NCBI GenBank assembly: GCA_014802325.1 | Contig: JAAVCK010000005.1 | Location: 1 to 64,000 of the forward strand | DNA length: 64,000 nucleotides | Source of the DNA: Bacteroides sp. | GTDB lineage: Bacteria; Bacteroidota; Bacteroidia; Bacteroidales; Muribaculaceae | Direction of reading: 5' to 3' | Part shown: piece after piece, positions 1 through 8,031 of the stretch | Layout of the letters: the number at the start of each line of letters is the position of its first letter | Position numbering within the stretch: the first letter of the stretch is position 1 | Notes under the pieces: generated by a model | What the model saw: the letters and a program-made list of their open reading frames with translations, nothing else | Told to the model about the DNA's origin: nothing | Databases searched by the model: none | Translations under genes and position numbers: made by a program

Positions 1-150
1 ATTCGCAAAATACAGCATAAGCTAAACCGAAGACCGCGCGAAAAGCTAAATTTTGATACTCCAAAAAATGTATTCTTCCGTTTAATCGCTAATTTTGCAC
101 TTGCCTGTTGAGAGTAGGACTTTCACCGCTAAAATAAAATCAGCGCGAAC
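1..150. other. non-coding stretch upstream of the gyrA promoter
   Basis: No gene is seen here on either strand. A TAATTTTG box at 90-97 matches the Bacteroidota -7 consensus on the plus strand, but no TTG/TTTG lies 19-21 bases before it, so it is at best a weak second promoter. The upstream gene must lie outside the window. Confidence 0.5.
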
Positions 151-183
151 TTGGCGGTATTTCACGATTTTTTCGTATCTTTG
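151..183 (+). promoter_or_regulatory. gyrA promoter
   Basis: TTG at 151-153, a 22-base spacer, then TATCTTTG at 176-183: a good match to the Bacteroidota -33/-7 promoter. Transcription would start near 190, giving a leader of about 100 bases. That leader carries two small GC-rich hairpins, CGGGC/GCCCG at 207-219 and GCCGCC/GGCGGC at 234-247, whose role is unknown. Confidence 0.65.
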
Positions 184-290
184 TATGATATTTGGCAACT
201 CGACTCCGGGCCATGCCCGCGGGTGGTCAATGAGCCGCCGAGGCGGCAGAAATCAGTGTAAATTATAAAGTACAATATCAAGAAAATATC

Positions 291-2897
291 ATGATTGAAG
301 ACGATCGTATTATAAAGATCAACATCGAGAATGAGATGAAGAGCGCCTACATCGACTATTCGATGTCGGTCATCGTGTCGCGCGCCCTCCCCGATGTGCG
401 CGACGGTCTTAAGCCCGTCCACCGCAGGGTGCTCTTCGGTATGAACGAGATGGGCAATACCTCCGACAAGCCTCACAAGAAGTCGGCCAACTGCGTCGGC
501 GACGTGATGGGTAAGTATCACCCCCACGGCGACTCGTCGATCTACGGCACCGTAGTGCGTCTTGCTCAGCCCTGGGCGCTGCGCTACACTCTGGTCGACG
601 GCCACGGTAACTTCGGCTCGGTCGACGGCGACGGCGCTGCCGCCATGCGTTACACCGAGGTTCGTCTGCAGCGGCTCGGTGAGGAAATGCTTGCCGATAT
701 CGACTCCGATACCGTCGACTTCCAGCCTAACTACGACAACTCGCGCCGCGAACCCGTAGTGCTCCCATCGCGATTCCCCAATCTGCTCGTCAACGGCGCA
801 TCGGGTATCGCCGTAGGTATGGCCACCAACATGCCTCCCCACAATCTCACCGAGGCCATCAACGCTTCTGTGGCTCTGCTCGAAGATCCCTCGCTCGACA
901 TTCCCGAGCTGATGAAATACATCACCGCCCCCGACTTCCCCACCGGAGGTACGATCTACGGCTATCAGGGTGTGAAGGATGCCTACGAGACAGGTCGCGG
1001 CCGCATAGTGATCCGCGCCAAAGCCGACATTGAGGTCGAGGACAATCATGAAAACATCATCGTAACCGAGATACCCTACAACGTAAACAAGGCCGAACTC
1101 ATAGCCTATATAGCCGACCTTGTCAACGATAAGCGCCTCGACGGCATAGCCGACATCAACGACGAGAGCGACTACACCGGTATGCGCATCGTCATCAAAC
1201 TCAAGAGCGACGCCAACGCCAACGTGGTGCTCAACAAGCTCTACAAGATGACTCAGATGCAGGCCTCGTTCTCGGTCAACAACGTTGCACTTGTCAACGG
1301 TCGTCCCAAGGTACTGAACCTCAAGGAGCTCCTGCAATCATTCATCGACCATCGCCACGAAGTGGTGATACGTCGCACCCGTTTCGAACTGGGCAAAGCC
1401 CGCGAGCGTGCCCACATTCTCGAAGGCCTCATCATTGCATCGCAGAATATCGACGAGGTGATCCGCATCATCCGCGCTGCCGCCGATACAGAAACCGCCC
1501 GCGAAAACCTCAAGAACCGTTTCGCCCTCACCGACCAGCAGACGGCTGCCATCGTCGAGATGCGTCTCCGTCAGCTCACAGGACTGGAGCAGGCCAAACT
1601 TCAGGAGCAGTATAACGAAATCATGGAGCAGATACGCCGCCTCGAACTCATACTCAGCGACGAGTCAGTGTGCCGCGCCGTGATCCGCGACGAACTTATC
1701 GAAGTGCGCGAAAAGTATGGCGACGACCGCCGTACAGAAATCGACTACACCGCCGGTGATTTCAACGCCGAAGACTTCTATGCCGACGACGACATGATCA
1801 TCACCATCTCACATCTTGGCTACATCAAGCGCACTCCCCTCAGCGAGTTCCGCGCTCAGAACCGCGGAGGTGTAGGCGTGCGTGGCGGCGTAACTCGCGA
1901 CGAAGACTTCATCGAGCACATCTATCCCGCTTCGATGCACAACTACATGCTCTTCTTCACCCGTAAGGGCCGCTGCTTCTGGCTCAAAGTCTACGAGATA
2001 CCCGAAGGCTCGCGCACTTCCAAAGGCCGCGCCATACAGAATCTTCTCAACATCGAGCCCGACGATTGCGTCAAGGCCTTTATCCGCGTCAAGAGCCTCA
2101 ACGACAAAGAATTTGTCAACTCACACAATCTCGTATTCTACACCCGTCGCGGTCTTATCAAGAAGACTGTGCTCGAAGCCTACTCGCGTCCCCGCGCCCG
2201 TGGCGTCAACGCTATCGTCATCCGCGAGGGCGACGAACTGCTCGGCGTAGAGCTCACCGACGGCAAGTCACAGATAGTAATGGCCAACCGCAACGGTCGC
2301 GCCATTCGATTTGACGAGTCGAAAGTTCGCGAGATGGGACGCGGCGCAGCAGGTGTTCGCGCCATGCGTCTCGACGACGACAAAAAAGACGAAATCGTAG
2401 GTATGATTTGCATCGAGCCCGACAGCGAAAACACCGTAATGGTGCTCAGCGCCAACGGCTACGGCAAGCGCAGCCTCGTTGAAGACTACCGCGTCACCAA
2501 CCGCGGCGGTAAGGGTGTCAAGACAATGAACATCACCGCCAAGACCGGCAACCTCGTGGCCATCAAGAGCGTCAACGACGACAATGACCTGGTGATCATC
2601 AACAAGAGCGGAATCACTATCCGCATACGCGTGGCCGACATCCGCGTCATGGGCCGATACACTCAGGGCGTCCGCATCATAAATCTCGAAAAACGCTCCG
2701 ACACCATCGCTTCAGTATGCTGCGTCGACAGCGACCCCGAAGAAGCTGTCGAGGAAATCGAGCAGAACCCCGAGGAACTTGAAGCTCTGCCGCTCGAAGA
2801 CCTGACCGATGACACCGTGGCCGACGATGACGACGACGAAGTACCCACCGACTCCAACGCCACTCTCGACGAAGAGCACGAGGAACCCGGCGAGTAA
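291..2897 (+). CDS. gyrA: DNA gyrase subunit A
   Basis: GyrA is the DNA-cleaving subunit of the type IIA topoisomerase that introduces negative supercoils with GyrB in the cytoplasm. The 868-residue protein has the full family layout: an N-terminal winged-helix breakage-reunion domain with AAMRYTE holding catalytic Tyr121, a coiled-coil tower in the middle, and a C-terminal beta-pinwheel with a GyrA-box-like TNRGGKG near residues 735-741. The quinolone-resistance region reads HGDSSIYG, so Ser82 is kept but the site equal to E. coli Asp87 is Gly86. The last roughly 50 residues are a very acidic, probably disordered tail rich in D and E. The start is the first ATG after the promoter and leads straight into the conserved N-terminus. 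A TPR protein follows 42 bases downstream on the same strand. Confidence 0.97.
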   Translation: MIEDDRIIKINIENEMKSAYIDYSMSVIVSRALPDVRDGLKPVHRRVLFGMNEMGNTSDKPHKKSANCVGDVMGKYHPHGDSSIYGTVVRLAQPWALRYTLVDGHGNFGSVDGDGAAAMRYTEVRLQRLGEEMLADIDSDTVDFQPNYDNSRREPVVLPSRFPNLLVNGASGIAVGMATNMPPHNLTEAINASVALLEDPSLDIPELMKYITAPDFPTGGTIYGYQGVKDAYETGRGRIVIRAKADIEVEDNHENIIVTEIPYNVNKAELIAYIADLVNDKRLDGIADINDESDYTGMRIVIKLKSDANANVVLNKLYKMTQMQASFSVNNVALVNGRPKVLNLKELLQSFIDHRHEVVIRRTRFELGKARERAHILEGLIIASQNIDEVIRIIRAAADTETARENLKNRFALTDQQTAAIVEMRLRQLTGLEQAKLQEQYNEIMEQIRRLELILSDESVCRAVIRDELIEVREKYGDDRRTEIDYTAGDFNAEDFYADDDMIITISHLGYIKRTPLSEFRAQNRGGVGVRGGVTRDEDFIEHIYPASMHNYMLFFTRKGRCFWLKVYEIPEGSRTSKGRAIQNLLNIEPDDCVKAFIRVKSLNDKEFVNSHNLVFYTRRGLIKKTVLEAYSRPRARGVNAIVIREGDELLGVELTDGKSQIVMANRNGRAIRFDESKVREMGRGAAGVRAMRLDDDKKDEIVGMICIEPDSENTVMVLSANGYGKRSLVEDYRVTNRGGKGVKTMNITAKTGNLVAIKSVNDDNDLVIINKSGITIRIRVADIRVMGRYTQGVRIINLEKRSDTIASVCCVDSDPEEAVEEIEQNPEELEALPLEDLTDDTVADDDDDEVPTDSNATLDEEHEEPGE

Positions 2898-2939
2898 TCT
2901 CACCCAATCTATGAATCTTTATAATTAATACCATCAGAT

Positions 2940-4166
2940 ATGAAAAAAATTGCAATTTTCGCACTTGCAGCCGTAGCCGGCTTATCCGCATCGGCTCAGG
3001 TAAATGTAGGTAAGGAAGTAGAAAAAGCTTTCAAGTCGGCCAAGTCCTACGCTGACTTCCAGGCAGCCGAGCAGGCCGTGGCTCCCGTAGTGGCCGGCGC
3101 TGAAATCATCGGCTCCGACGTATACTACTTCCCCGGCAAAGCCGCCTATAAAATGTACGACGACCTCTATGGCCGCAAGGCTTTCGGCGAGGATGTCAAT
3201 CTTGAGGATATGGGCAAAGCCCTCCTCAGCGGCTACGAATATTACACCAAAGCTCTGGCCGTAGACACTATCGTCGACGCCAAGGGCAAGACCAAGACTC
3301 CCCACTCCAAGGATATTGTCAACACCATAGCCGGCCACTTTAACGACTATGACAATACCGGCTCTATCTTCTGGTCAAATCAGGACTGGCCCAACGCTTA
3401 CAAGGCTTGGACCTACTACCTGGAGACAGCCGGCAACCCCGCTCTCGGCAAGGCTGCTCCCGCCGCCGTAGCCGACACTATTGCCGCTCAGCTCAACTAC
3501 TGGCGTGCCATAGCCGCATGGCAGGCAAAGATGCTCCCCGAGGCTGCCTCAAGTTTCGACGCTCTTATAGCTATCGGTTTCGACGATCCTCAGGCTTATG
3601 ACTACGCCTACTCCGTGGCATACGAGCTTAAGGATTCTACCCGCATGTACGACTATTCCAAGGCCGGATTTGATCGCTTCGGTGCGCAGAATCCCATCTT
3701 CCTCCAGCGCATGATCAACTACTTCATACAGACCAACCAGTATGATACCGCCCTCAACATGCTCAACAACGCCATAGCATCCGAGCCCGACAATGCAGCT
3801 TACTACTACTCTCTGGGTGTGCTCTACGAAAACAGCGAAGACTTCGAGAAGGCTGTAGAGCAGTACAAGAAGGCTTCGGAAATCGCTCCCACCGATGCTG
3901 TCTACATGTTCCGCTACGGCAACGGTCTGGCTCGTATCTACGACCGCGACTCCTCAAAGGGTGACTCCATGTCGACTCAGGAATACAACAAGTATTTCCA
4001 CGAGACTCTCCGCCCCGAGCTTCAGAACATCGCTTTAATACTTGAAAAAGCCTATGAGCTTGACAACGAGAATATGATGGACGCTCTCCGAGTGCTCCGC
4101 ACCGTATACTACAACCTCAACGACGGCGACAACCTCAAGCGCGTTGAAGACCTCCTCAAGTATTAA
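2940..4166 (+). CDS. periplasmic tetratricopeptide repeat protein
   Basis: A 408-residue protein with a clear cleavable signal peptide (MKKIAIFALAAVAGLSASAQ), so it is probably periplasmic. The C-terminal half carries TPR-type helices, for example the stretch around residues 265-330 with the typical A-x-Y-Y-x-L-G-x-x-Y pattern. TPRs are protein-protein scaffolds; no catalytic motif is seen. It lies 42 bases after gyrA and ends at a strong terminator, so the two may share a transcript. The gyrA-TPR order is, from memory, common in Bacteroidales, but the partner of this protein is unknown to me. Confidence 0.8.
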   Translation: MKKIAIFALAAVAGLSASAQVNVGKEVEKAFKSAKSYADFQAAEQAVAPVVAGAEIIGSDVYYFPGKAAYKMYDDLYGRKAFGEDVNLEDMGKALLSGYEYYTKALAVDTIVDAKGKTKTPHSKDIVNTIAGHFNDYDNTGSIFWSNQDWPNAYKAWTYYLETAGNPALGKAAPAAVADTIAAQLNYWRAIAAWQAKMLPEAASSFDALIAIGFDDPQAYDYAYSVAYELKDSTRMYDYSKAGFDRFGAQNPIFLQRMINYFIQTNQYDTALNMLNNAIASEPDNAAYYYSLGVLYENSEDFEKAVEQYKKASEIAPTDAVYMFRYGNGLARIYDRDSSKGDSMSTQEYNKYFHETLRPELQNIALILEKAYELDNENMMDALRVLRTVYYNLNDGDNLKRVEDLLKY

Positions 4167-4185
4167 TACCACATATTATATACGC

Positions 4186-4221
4186 AATCAGCCCGGCTCA
4201 TGCGAGCCGGGCTGATTTTTT
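4186..4221 (+). terminator. rho-independent terminator after the gyrA-TPR unit
   Basis: Perfect 14-bp stem AATCAGCCCGGCTC / GAGCCGGGCTGATT (4186-4199 and 4204-4217) around an ATGC loop, followed by a T run. The A-rich left side means it could also work for minus-strand thiS, whose stop lies at 4239. Confidence 0.9.
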
Positions 4222-4238
4222 CACTATATATCTCTATA

Positions 4239-4439
4239 TTATCCTCCGTAAAAGGCCTTGATGACAACTATACTGTCACCGTCGGCCAGAGGATGCGATG
4301 CACGTGCCGATGCAGGGACCACCACACCGTTGACAGCCGTGGCTATTCCGGCCGCCGGAACTGACTGCTGTTCGAGCAGCTCAGCGAGAGTGGTACCGAC
4401 AGCGGCTTCCACCTCTTTATTGTTAATCTTGATTTTCAT
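4239..4439 (-). CDS. thiS: sulfur carrier protein ThiS
   Basis: ThiS carries sulfur as a C-terminal thiocarboxylate to ThiG during synthesis of the thiazole half of thiamine. The 66-residue product has the usual family length, a ubiquitin-like beta-grasp pattern (MKIKINNKEVE, NGVVVPA, DGDSIVVIKAFYGG) and the essential C-terminal Gly-Gly. It lies 51 bases downstream of thiD on the same strand. The other thiazole genes (thiG, thiH, thiF, thiE, thiC) are not in the window, so the pathway must be split over at least two loci. Confidence 0.92.
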   Translation of the reverse strand: MKIKINNKEVEAAVGTTLAELLEQQSVPAAGIATAVNGVVVPASARASHPLADGDSIVVIKAFYGG

Positions 4440-4490
4440 AATGATTAGTCTGACTTACCCGGTCGGAAGCTATCGCCCGTATCGGCGGTA

Positions 4491-5333
4491 TCACCTGTCG
4501 GGGTTGAAATTCTTTAGACGGCGCGGCGAAAAGAAATGATTCACGGGGCCGTGTCCACTGCCTGCAGTCACAAATGCACCGGCCTGCAACGCGCGGGCCA
4601 CATAGAGTTTACCGCGCTCTACGGCGTTGCGCAGTCCGTAGCCGAGAGCCAGATATGACGCGATGGCCGACGAGAGGGTGCAACCCGTACCGTGAGTGTT
4701 GCGCGTAGGCACTGCATCAGCCACTATCGGCAGAAGCTCCTCCTCGCCATCCATGCCAAGATAATCCGTCTTAATATCCGTGCGCTCCGAGTCGCCACCT
4801 TTCAGCAACACGCTGCGACATCCCGCCTCACGCAACATACGCCACTGCACGGCCGGATCGTCGCTGCCGGTCAGCGCTTTAGCTTCTTGAATATTAGGCG
4901 TGATCAGGGTGGCAAGCGGAAATATCTCTTCACGGAGCAGCTTCACGGCATCCGGTTCGATCAGCATTGCCCCGGAGGTGGATACCATCACGGGGTCAAC
5001 CACCACAGGCACGTCGGGATGCACCGCAAGGTATCGCTTCAACGCACGGGCCACGGCGGCAGTCACGGTGGCATCGTAGAGCATACCGGTCTTTATGGCA
5101 AGCGGAGGTATGTCAGCCGTCACCATATCTATTTGACCTTCCACTACCGTCGGTTCAATGCCCTGCACTGCCGACACACCGGTGGTGTTCTGCACGGTAA
5201 CAGCCGTAATAGCGGTCATGGCGTAGCAGCCTATCGCCGATATAGTCTTAATATCAGCCTGTATGCCGGCACCTCCCGAACAGTCGGAGCCGGCTATGGA
5301 AAGCACTCCGTAGTAATTTCTCATTGCCGTCAA
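4491..5333 (-). CDS. thiD: hydroxymethylpyrimidine/phosphomethylpyrimidine kinase ThiD
   Basis: ThiD phosphorylates hydroxymethylpyrimidine twice to the pyrophosphate used by thiamine phosphate synthase. The 280 residues show ribokinase-fold hallmarks: the N-terminal SIAGSDCSGGAGIQADIKT substrate motif, DPVMVSTSGAML in the middle, and the anion-hole motif NTHGTGCTLSSAIA near residues 215-228 with the catalytic Cys. It is probably co-transcribed with thiS. No TPP riboswitch is recognisable upstream: the short gap to the next gene holds only that gene's terminator. Its own promoter is not evident. Confidence 0.93.
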   Translation of the reverse strand: MTAMRNYYGVLSIAGSDCSGGAGIQADIKTISAIGCYAMTAITAVTVQNTTGVSAVQGIEPTVVEGQIDMVTADIPPLAIKTGMLYDATVTAAVARALKRYLAVHPDVPVVVDPVMVSTSGAMLIEPDAVKLLREEIFPLATLITPNIQEAKALTGSDDPAVQWRMLREAGCRSVLLKGGDSERTDIKTDYLGMDGEEELLPIVADAVPTRNTHGTGCTLSSAIASYLALGYGLRNAVERGKLYVARALQAGAFVTAGSGHGPVNHFFSPRRLKNFNPDR

Positions 5334-5337
5334 GACA

Positions 5338-5372
5338 TAAAAAAAGCTGGTTACCTTGTTGGCAATCAGCTT
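5338..5372 (-). terminator. terminator of the small lipoprotein gene
   Basis: Read on the minus strand: AAGCTG, partly paired inner bases around an AACAA loop, CAGCTT, then TTTT (outer arms 5344-5349 and 5367-5372). It separates the small lipoprotein gene from thiD, though readthrough could feed thiD. Confidence 0.7.
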
Positions 5373-5421
5373 GATTTTCCTTTTGTTGTCAGTTTAGATA
5401 CCGGATAATTCCGAGTAAGAA

Positions 5422-5625
5422 TTATTCAGCAACAACGGCAGCAGCAACTACAGTGTCAACAACTACAGAATCAGCAGCGAGAGTGTCAACAACTTCTGCA
5501 ACTACTTCTTCTACAGCTACAGTGTCAACTTCAGCAGCTTCAGCAGCAGCTTCAGCAGCCTTGTTACCGCAAGAGTAGAGAGATGCGCTGAAAGCAACAG
5601 CGAGTAAGAGAACTAACTTTTTCAT
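5422..5625 (-). CDS. tiny low-complexity lipoprotein
   Basis: A 67-residue product with a lipoprotein signal ending in the lipobox LYSC, followed by GNK. The mature part of about 48 residues is made almost only of A, V, E, D and T, with repeated VDT and AAE units, a net negative charge and no aromatic residue. It has its own excellent promoter and terminator, so it is a real monocistronic gene and not a chance frame. Small lipoproteins starting MKKLVLL..SCGNK occur in Bacteroidales, but I know of no assigned function. The DNA is nearly a simple-sequence repeat of GCAGCA/TTCAGC type, so the repeat number may vary between strains. Confidence 0.8.
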   Translation of the reverse strand: MKKLVLLLAVAFSASLYSCGNKAAEAAAEAAEVDTVAVEEVVAEVVDTLAADSVVVDTVVAAAVVAE

Positions 5626-5681
5626 TTTCTTAGAAATTTATAAAATAATAAAACAAAAATTTTATCGCGTTAAAAACGTCG

Positions 5682-5712
5682 CAAAGTTAATACAAAAAAC
5701 TGACATACCAAA
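5682..5712 (-). promoter_or_regulatory. promoter of the small lipoprotein gene
   Basis: Minus strand: TTTG (5712-5709), 19 bases, TAACTTTG (5689-5682). This matches the Bacteroidota promoter consensus in both boxes. The predicted start near 5676 gives a leader of about 50 bases. Confidence 0.8.
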
Positions 5713-5821
5713 TAAATTTTCAGTTTTTTTCGTCAAAAATTGATTTTTCAGTGAAAATATGTGAAATTTTGTATAAGCAACTAAATTCTTTTAACAATTT
5801 AGCTAAATACCGTTAACATCC

Positions 5822-5852
5822 TTGCCTCTCCCACTAATATTTTGTATCTTTG
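5822..5852 (+). promoter_or_regulatory. promoter of the NlpC/P60 gene
   Basis: TTG at 5822-5824, 20 bases, TATCTTTG at 5845-5852. The start of transcription would be near 5859, about 100 bases before the start codon. Confidence 0.8.
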
Positions 5853-5857
5853 TAGCT

Positions 5858-5945
5858 GTGGACGTGAGTCCGCTGATAACTCTGACCTTAGAATATATTA
5901 ATGGCCGCTCTTACCCGCGGACTGTTTTACGCCTTAAAACTTTAA
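5858..5945 (+). promoter_or_regulatory. structured leader with alternative pairing and a 14-codon mini-ORF
   Basis: GTGGAC/GTCCGC (5858-5863, 5868-5873) closes a GTGA (GNRA-type) tetraloop. The same right arm, AGTCCGC (5867-5873), is also perfectly complementary to GCGGACT at 5917-5923, so the two structures exclude each other. An ATG at 5901 opens a 14-codon frame ending TAA at 5943-5945 that covers the distal arm. This is an attenuator-like layout by inference; no known riboswitch is recognised. Confidence 0.35.
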
Positions 5946-5959
5946 AAATTTAGTAACTG

Positions 5960-6679
5960 ATGAAACGACTTATATATATATTATCCATCGCGCTCTCAGC
6001 TGTAGCCATGCAGGCAGCCGAGCCGTCAGCCGACACCGCCGCTCGCGACGACTATCAGAACGACACCGCCGCCGAGTCACAGATGGAGGCTTCGGATATG
6101 TTCAGCACTGACCGAATATTTGCCGTTGACGCCGACGGCGACGTTCTTGCCCTCAATCCCTGGGAAATGCTCGGCGAGGACGACGGACTTGGCGAAGACT
6201 TCGGCTCGCTTTCGGCTCTTCAGACCGACCTCGTGGACTACGCATCGTCGTTCATCGGCACCCGCTACCGCCACGGAGCCAAAGGTCCCAAGGCTTTTGA
6301 CTGCTCAGGATTCACAAGCTACGTGTTCAAAAACTTCGGCATGAGCCTTTCGTCATCCTCACGCGCTCAAGGCGTGCAGGGTCGTCAGATCGGAAAAGAC
6401 GAAGTGATGGTGGGTGATCTCATGTTCTTCTCCGGACGCCGCGGTGGCAAGACCATCGGCCATGTAGGCATGGTGGTTGACGTAGATGAGGTGACCGGAA
6501 AAATCAAGTTTATCCACGCCGCCACAAGCCAGGGCGTAGTAATACAGTCATTCCCCGACGGCGGCTACTATTCGCAGCGCTTCCTGCAATTCCGCCGCGT
6601 GCTCGACGATGACAATGTGGTGCCCTTCGAGGCTCGCAACGGCCGCAGCGATAAGGCCGCATCAGAAGGTATGCTATGA
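5960..6679 (+). CDS. NlpC/P60 family cell-wall peptidase
   Basis: A secreted cysteine peptidase predicted to cut peptide stems of peptidoglycan (gamma-D-Glu-meso-DAP type bonds). Residues 1-20 form a signal peptide. Residues 21-85 are an acidic linker without recognised fold. The NlpC/P60 domain spans about 88-225 with the catalytic Cys115 in FDCSGF, His168 in IGHVGM and a third polar His186 in FIHAA. The domain is complete and should be active. No SH3 or LysM wall-binding domain is present. It has its own promoter and a long structured leader. A C11 peptidase gene follows after 132 bases. Confidence 0.92.
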   Translation: MKRLIYILSIALSAVAMQAAEPSADTAARDDYQNDTAAESQMEASDMFSTDRIFAVDADGDVLALNPWEMLGEDDGLGEDFGSLSALQTDLVDYASSFIGTRYRHGAKGPKAFDCSGFTSYVFKNFGMSLSSSSRAQGVQGRQIGKDEVMVGDLMFFSGRRGGKTIGHVGMVVDVDEVTGKIKFIHAATSQGVVIQSFPDGGYYSQRFLQFRRVLDDDNVVPFEARNGRSDKAASEGML

Positions 6680-6811
6680 TAAGCTCCCTCTCTCATAAGC
6701 GCCGTGCAGGTGCATGATTTTTTTCTATTAACTTACCGTCAATTATTTCCCTGCCATCAGAGCGTCCACACACGGGCGTCGCAGGATTTATGACCTTTCT
6801 TTTGTACTGAA

Positions 6812-7999
6812 ATGAATTTAAAATACCTTTATAATATACTATGCATGCTGGCGGTGAGCTTAGCCGCCACCTCGTGTCATGACTCCGACTCAACCGACGA
6901 GCCGGATCCCCCCGTACCGACACGTCCGTCTGACAGCGTGCACCGCACCGTGCTCGTCTACATGCTGGCCGACAACTCGCTCGGCACTTGGAGCAACGAT
7001 CTGTCTGACCTCAACGAAATGCTTTCGGCCGCAGCTACCGGCGCACTCAACGGCGGCAGGCTCATCGTCTACCATAGCCGCCCGGGCACCGACAGCGGCA
7101 AGGCACCCCAACTGCTCGAAGTGACTGCCGACGGCATCGAGACTATCAAGACATATCCCGACGATCCATCTATATATTCAGTCGACGCTGACCGAATGAG
7201 TCAGGTTATCGACGAGGTCAAAGCCTTAGCCCCGGCCGACGACTACGGCCTGGTGCTCTGGAGCCACGCCAACGGATGGATGGAGACTTCCATGTCGCGC
7301 TCTTTTGGCGACGACCGCCGTTACACCATGAAGATATCCTCACTCGCCAAAGCGCTCGATGGTAAAGACTTTTCATTCATCTACTTCGACTGTTGCAGCA
7401 TGGCTTCGGTAGAAGTGATGTGGGAACTGCGCCATGCAGCTCCGGTCATCGTGGCGTCGGGCATAGAACTTCCGGCCGACGGCATGCCCTATGATCTTAC
7501 GCTGCCCTACCTCTTTGCGTCGGGCGACCCTGACGTAGTGGGCGCAGCCTCTACCACATTTGACCACTACGACTCCATGATAGGATCGGCGCGCACCTGC
7601 GCCATGACCGCGGTCAATACCTCGGCCATGCAGGCTCTTGCCGATGCTTCGGGCGATATATTTGCAGGAGTGACTGAATTTGACCCGTCGCTGTCGTCGG
7701 TGCAGCCCTACTTCCGCTCCGCCGTACGCACATATATGTATGACTTCGAGGACTATATCGAACGCCTCAACCCCACTCCGGCACAGATCCGGGCGTGGCG
7801 CGACGCTCTTGCCGACGCTGTGGTCTACAAGGCCAACACCCCTTCTCTCTTCAATCTGGTCGACATTGACCGCTACTGCGGTCTGGGCAGCTACGTAATA
7901 CTCGATAGCCGCGAAATCTCGGCATTTAACTACAACGAACGCGAGTGGTATCGCGACGTAGTGTCGCGTTCGCCGCTCCTCGCTACTGACAATCCTTAA
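6812..7999 (+). CDS. clostripain-family (C11) cysteine peptidase lipoprotein
   Basis: A 395-residue lipoprotein (signal ending AATSC, lipid-bearing Cys22) followed by a short D/P-rich linker. The peptidase C11 domain starts with VLVYMLADNSLG near residue 50. The catalytic dyad is visible: His152 in LWSHANGW and Cys195 in YFDCCSMASVE. C11 enzymes usually cleave after Arg or Lys, and family members sit at the surface of gut Bacteroidales; substrate and activation site here are not visible. It lies downstream of the NlpC/P60 gene on the same strand; no clear promoter is seen in the 132-base gap, so co-transcription is possible. Confidence 0.88.
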   Translation: MNLKYLYNILCMLAVSLAATSCHDSDSTDEPDPPVPTRPSDSVHRTVLVYMLADNSLGTWSNDLSDLNEMLSAAATGALNGGRLIVYHSRPGTDSGKAPQLLEVTADGIETIKTYPDDPSIYSVDADRMSQVIDEVKALAPADDYGLVLWSHANGWMETSMSRSFGDDRRYTMKISSLAKALDGKDFSFIYFDCCSMASVEVMWELRHAAPVIVASGIELPADGMPYDLTLPYLFASGDPDVVGAASTTFDHYDSMIGSARTCAMTAVNTSAMQALADASGDIFAGVTEFDPSLSSVQPYFRSAVRTYMYDFEDYIERLNPTPAQIRAWRDALADAVVYKANTPSLFNLVDIDRYCGLGSYVILDSREISAFNYNEREWYRDVVSRSPLLATDNP

Positions 8000-8031
8000 T
8001 ATCACATATTAATCATACATTCATCTTCCAC

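Larger units (their letters stand above)
5626..5959. other. divergent AT-rich intergenic region with two promoters
   Basis: The 334 bases between the small lipoprotein and the NlpC/P60 gene hold the two divergent promoters listed separately, an AT-rich centre (5695-5820) with no gene, and a roughly 100-base leader (5859-5959) for the NlpC/P60 gene that can fold in two exclusive ways. Confidence 0.7.

Noticed and set aside
90-97. TAATTTTG as an additional gyrA promoter
   Set aside because: No TTG/TTTG at the required distance, and a better promoter lies at 151-183.
162-1337. 391-codon open frame on the strand opposite gyrA
   Set aside because: It is a mirror of the codon pattern of gyrA; no promoter, signal or family resemblance.
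5334-5421. Possible TPP riboswitch upstream of thiD
   Set aside because: The 88 bases hold a terminator hairpin; the conserved CUGAGA and ACCUGAUCUGG elements of the TPP aptamer are absent.
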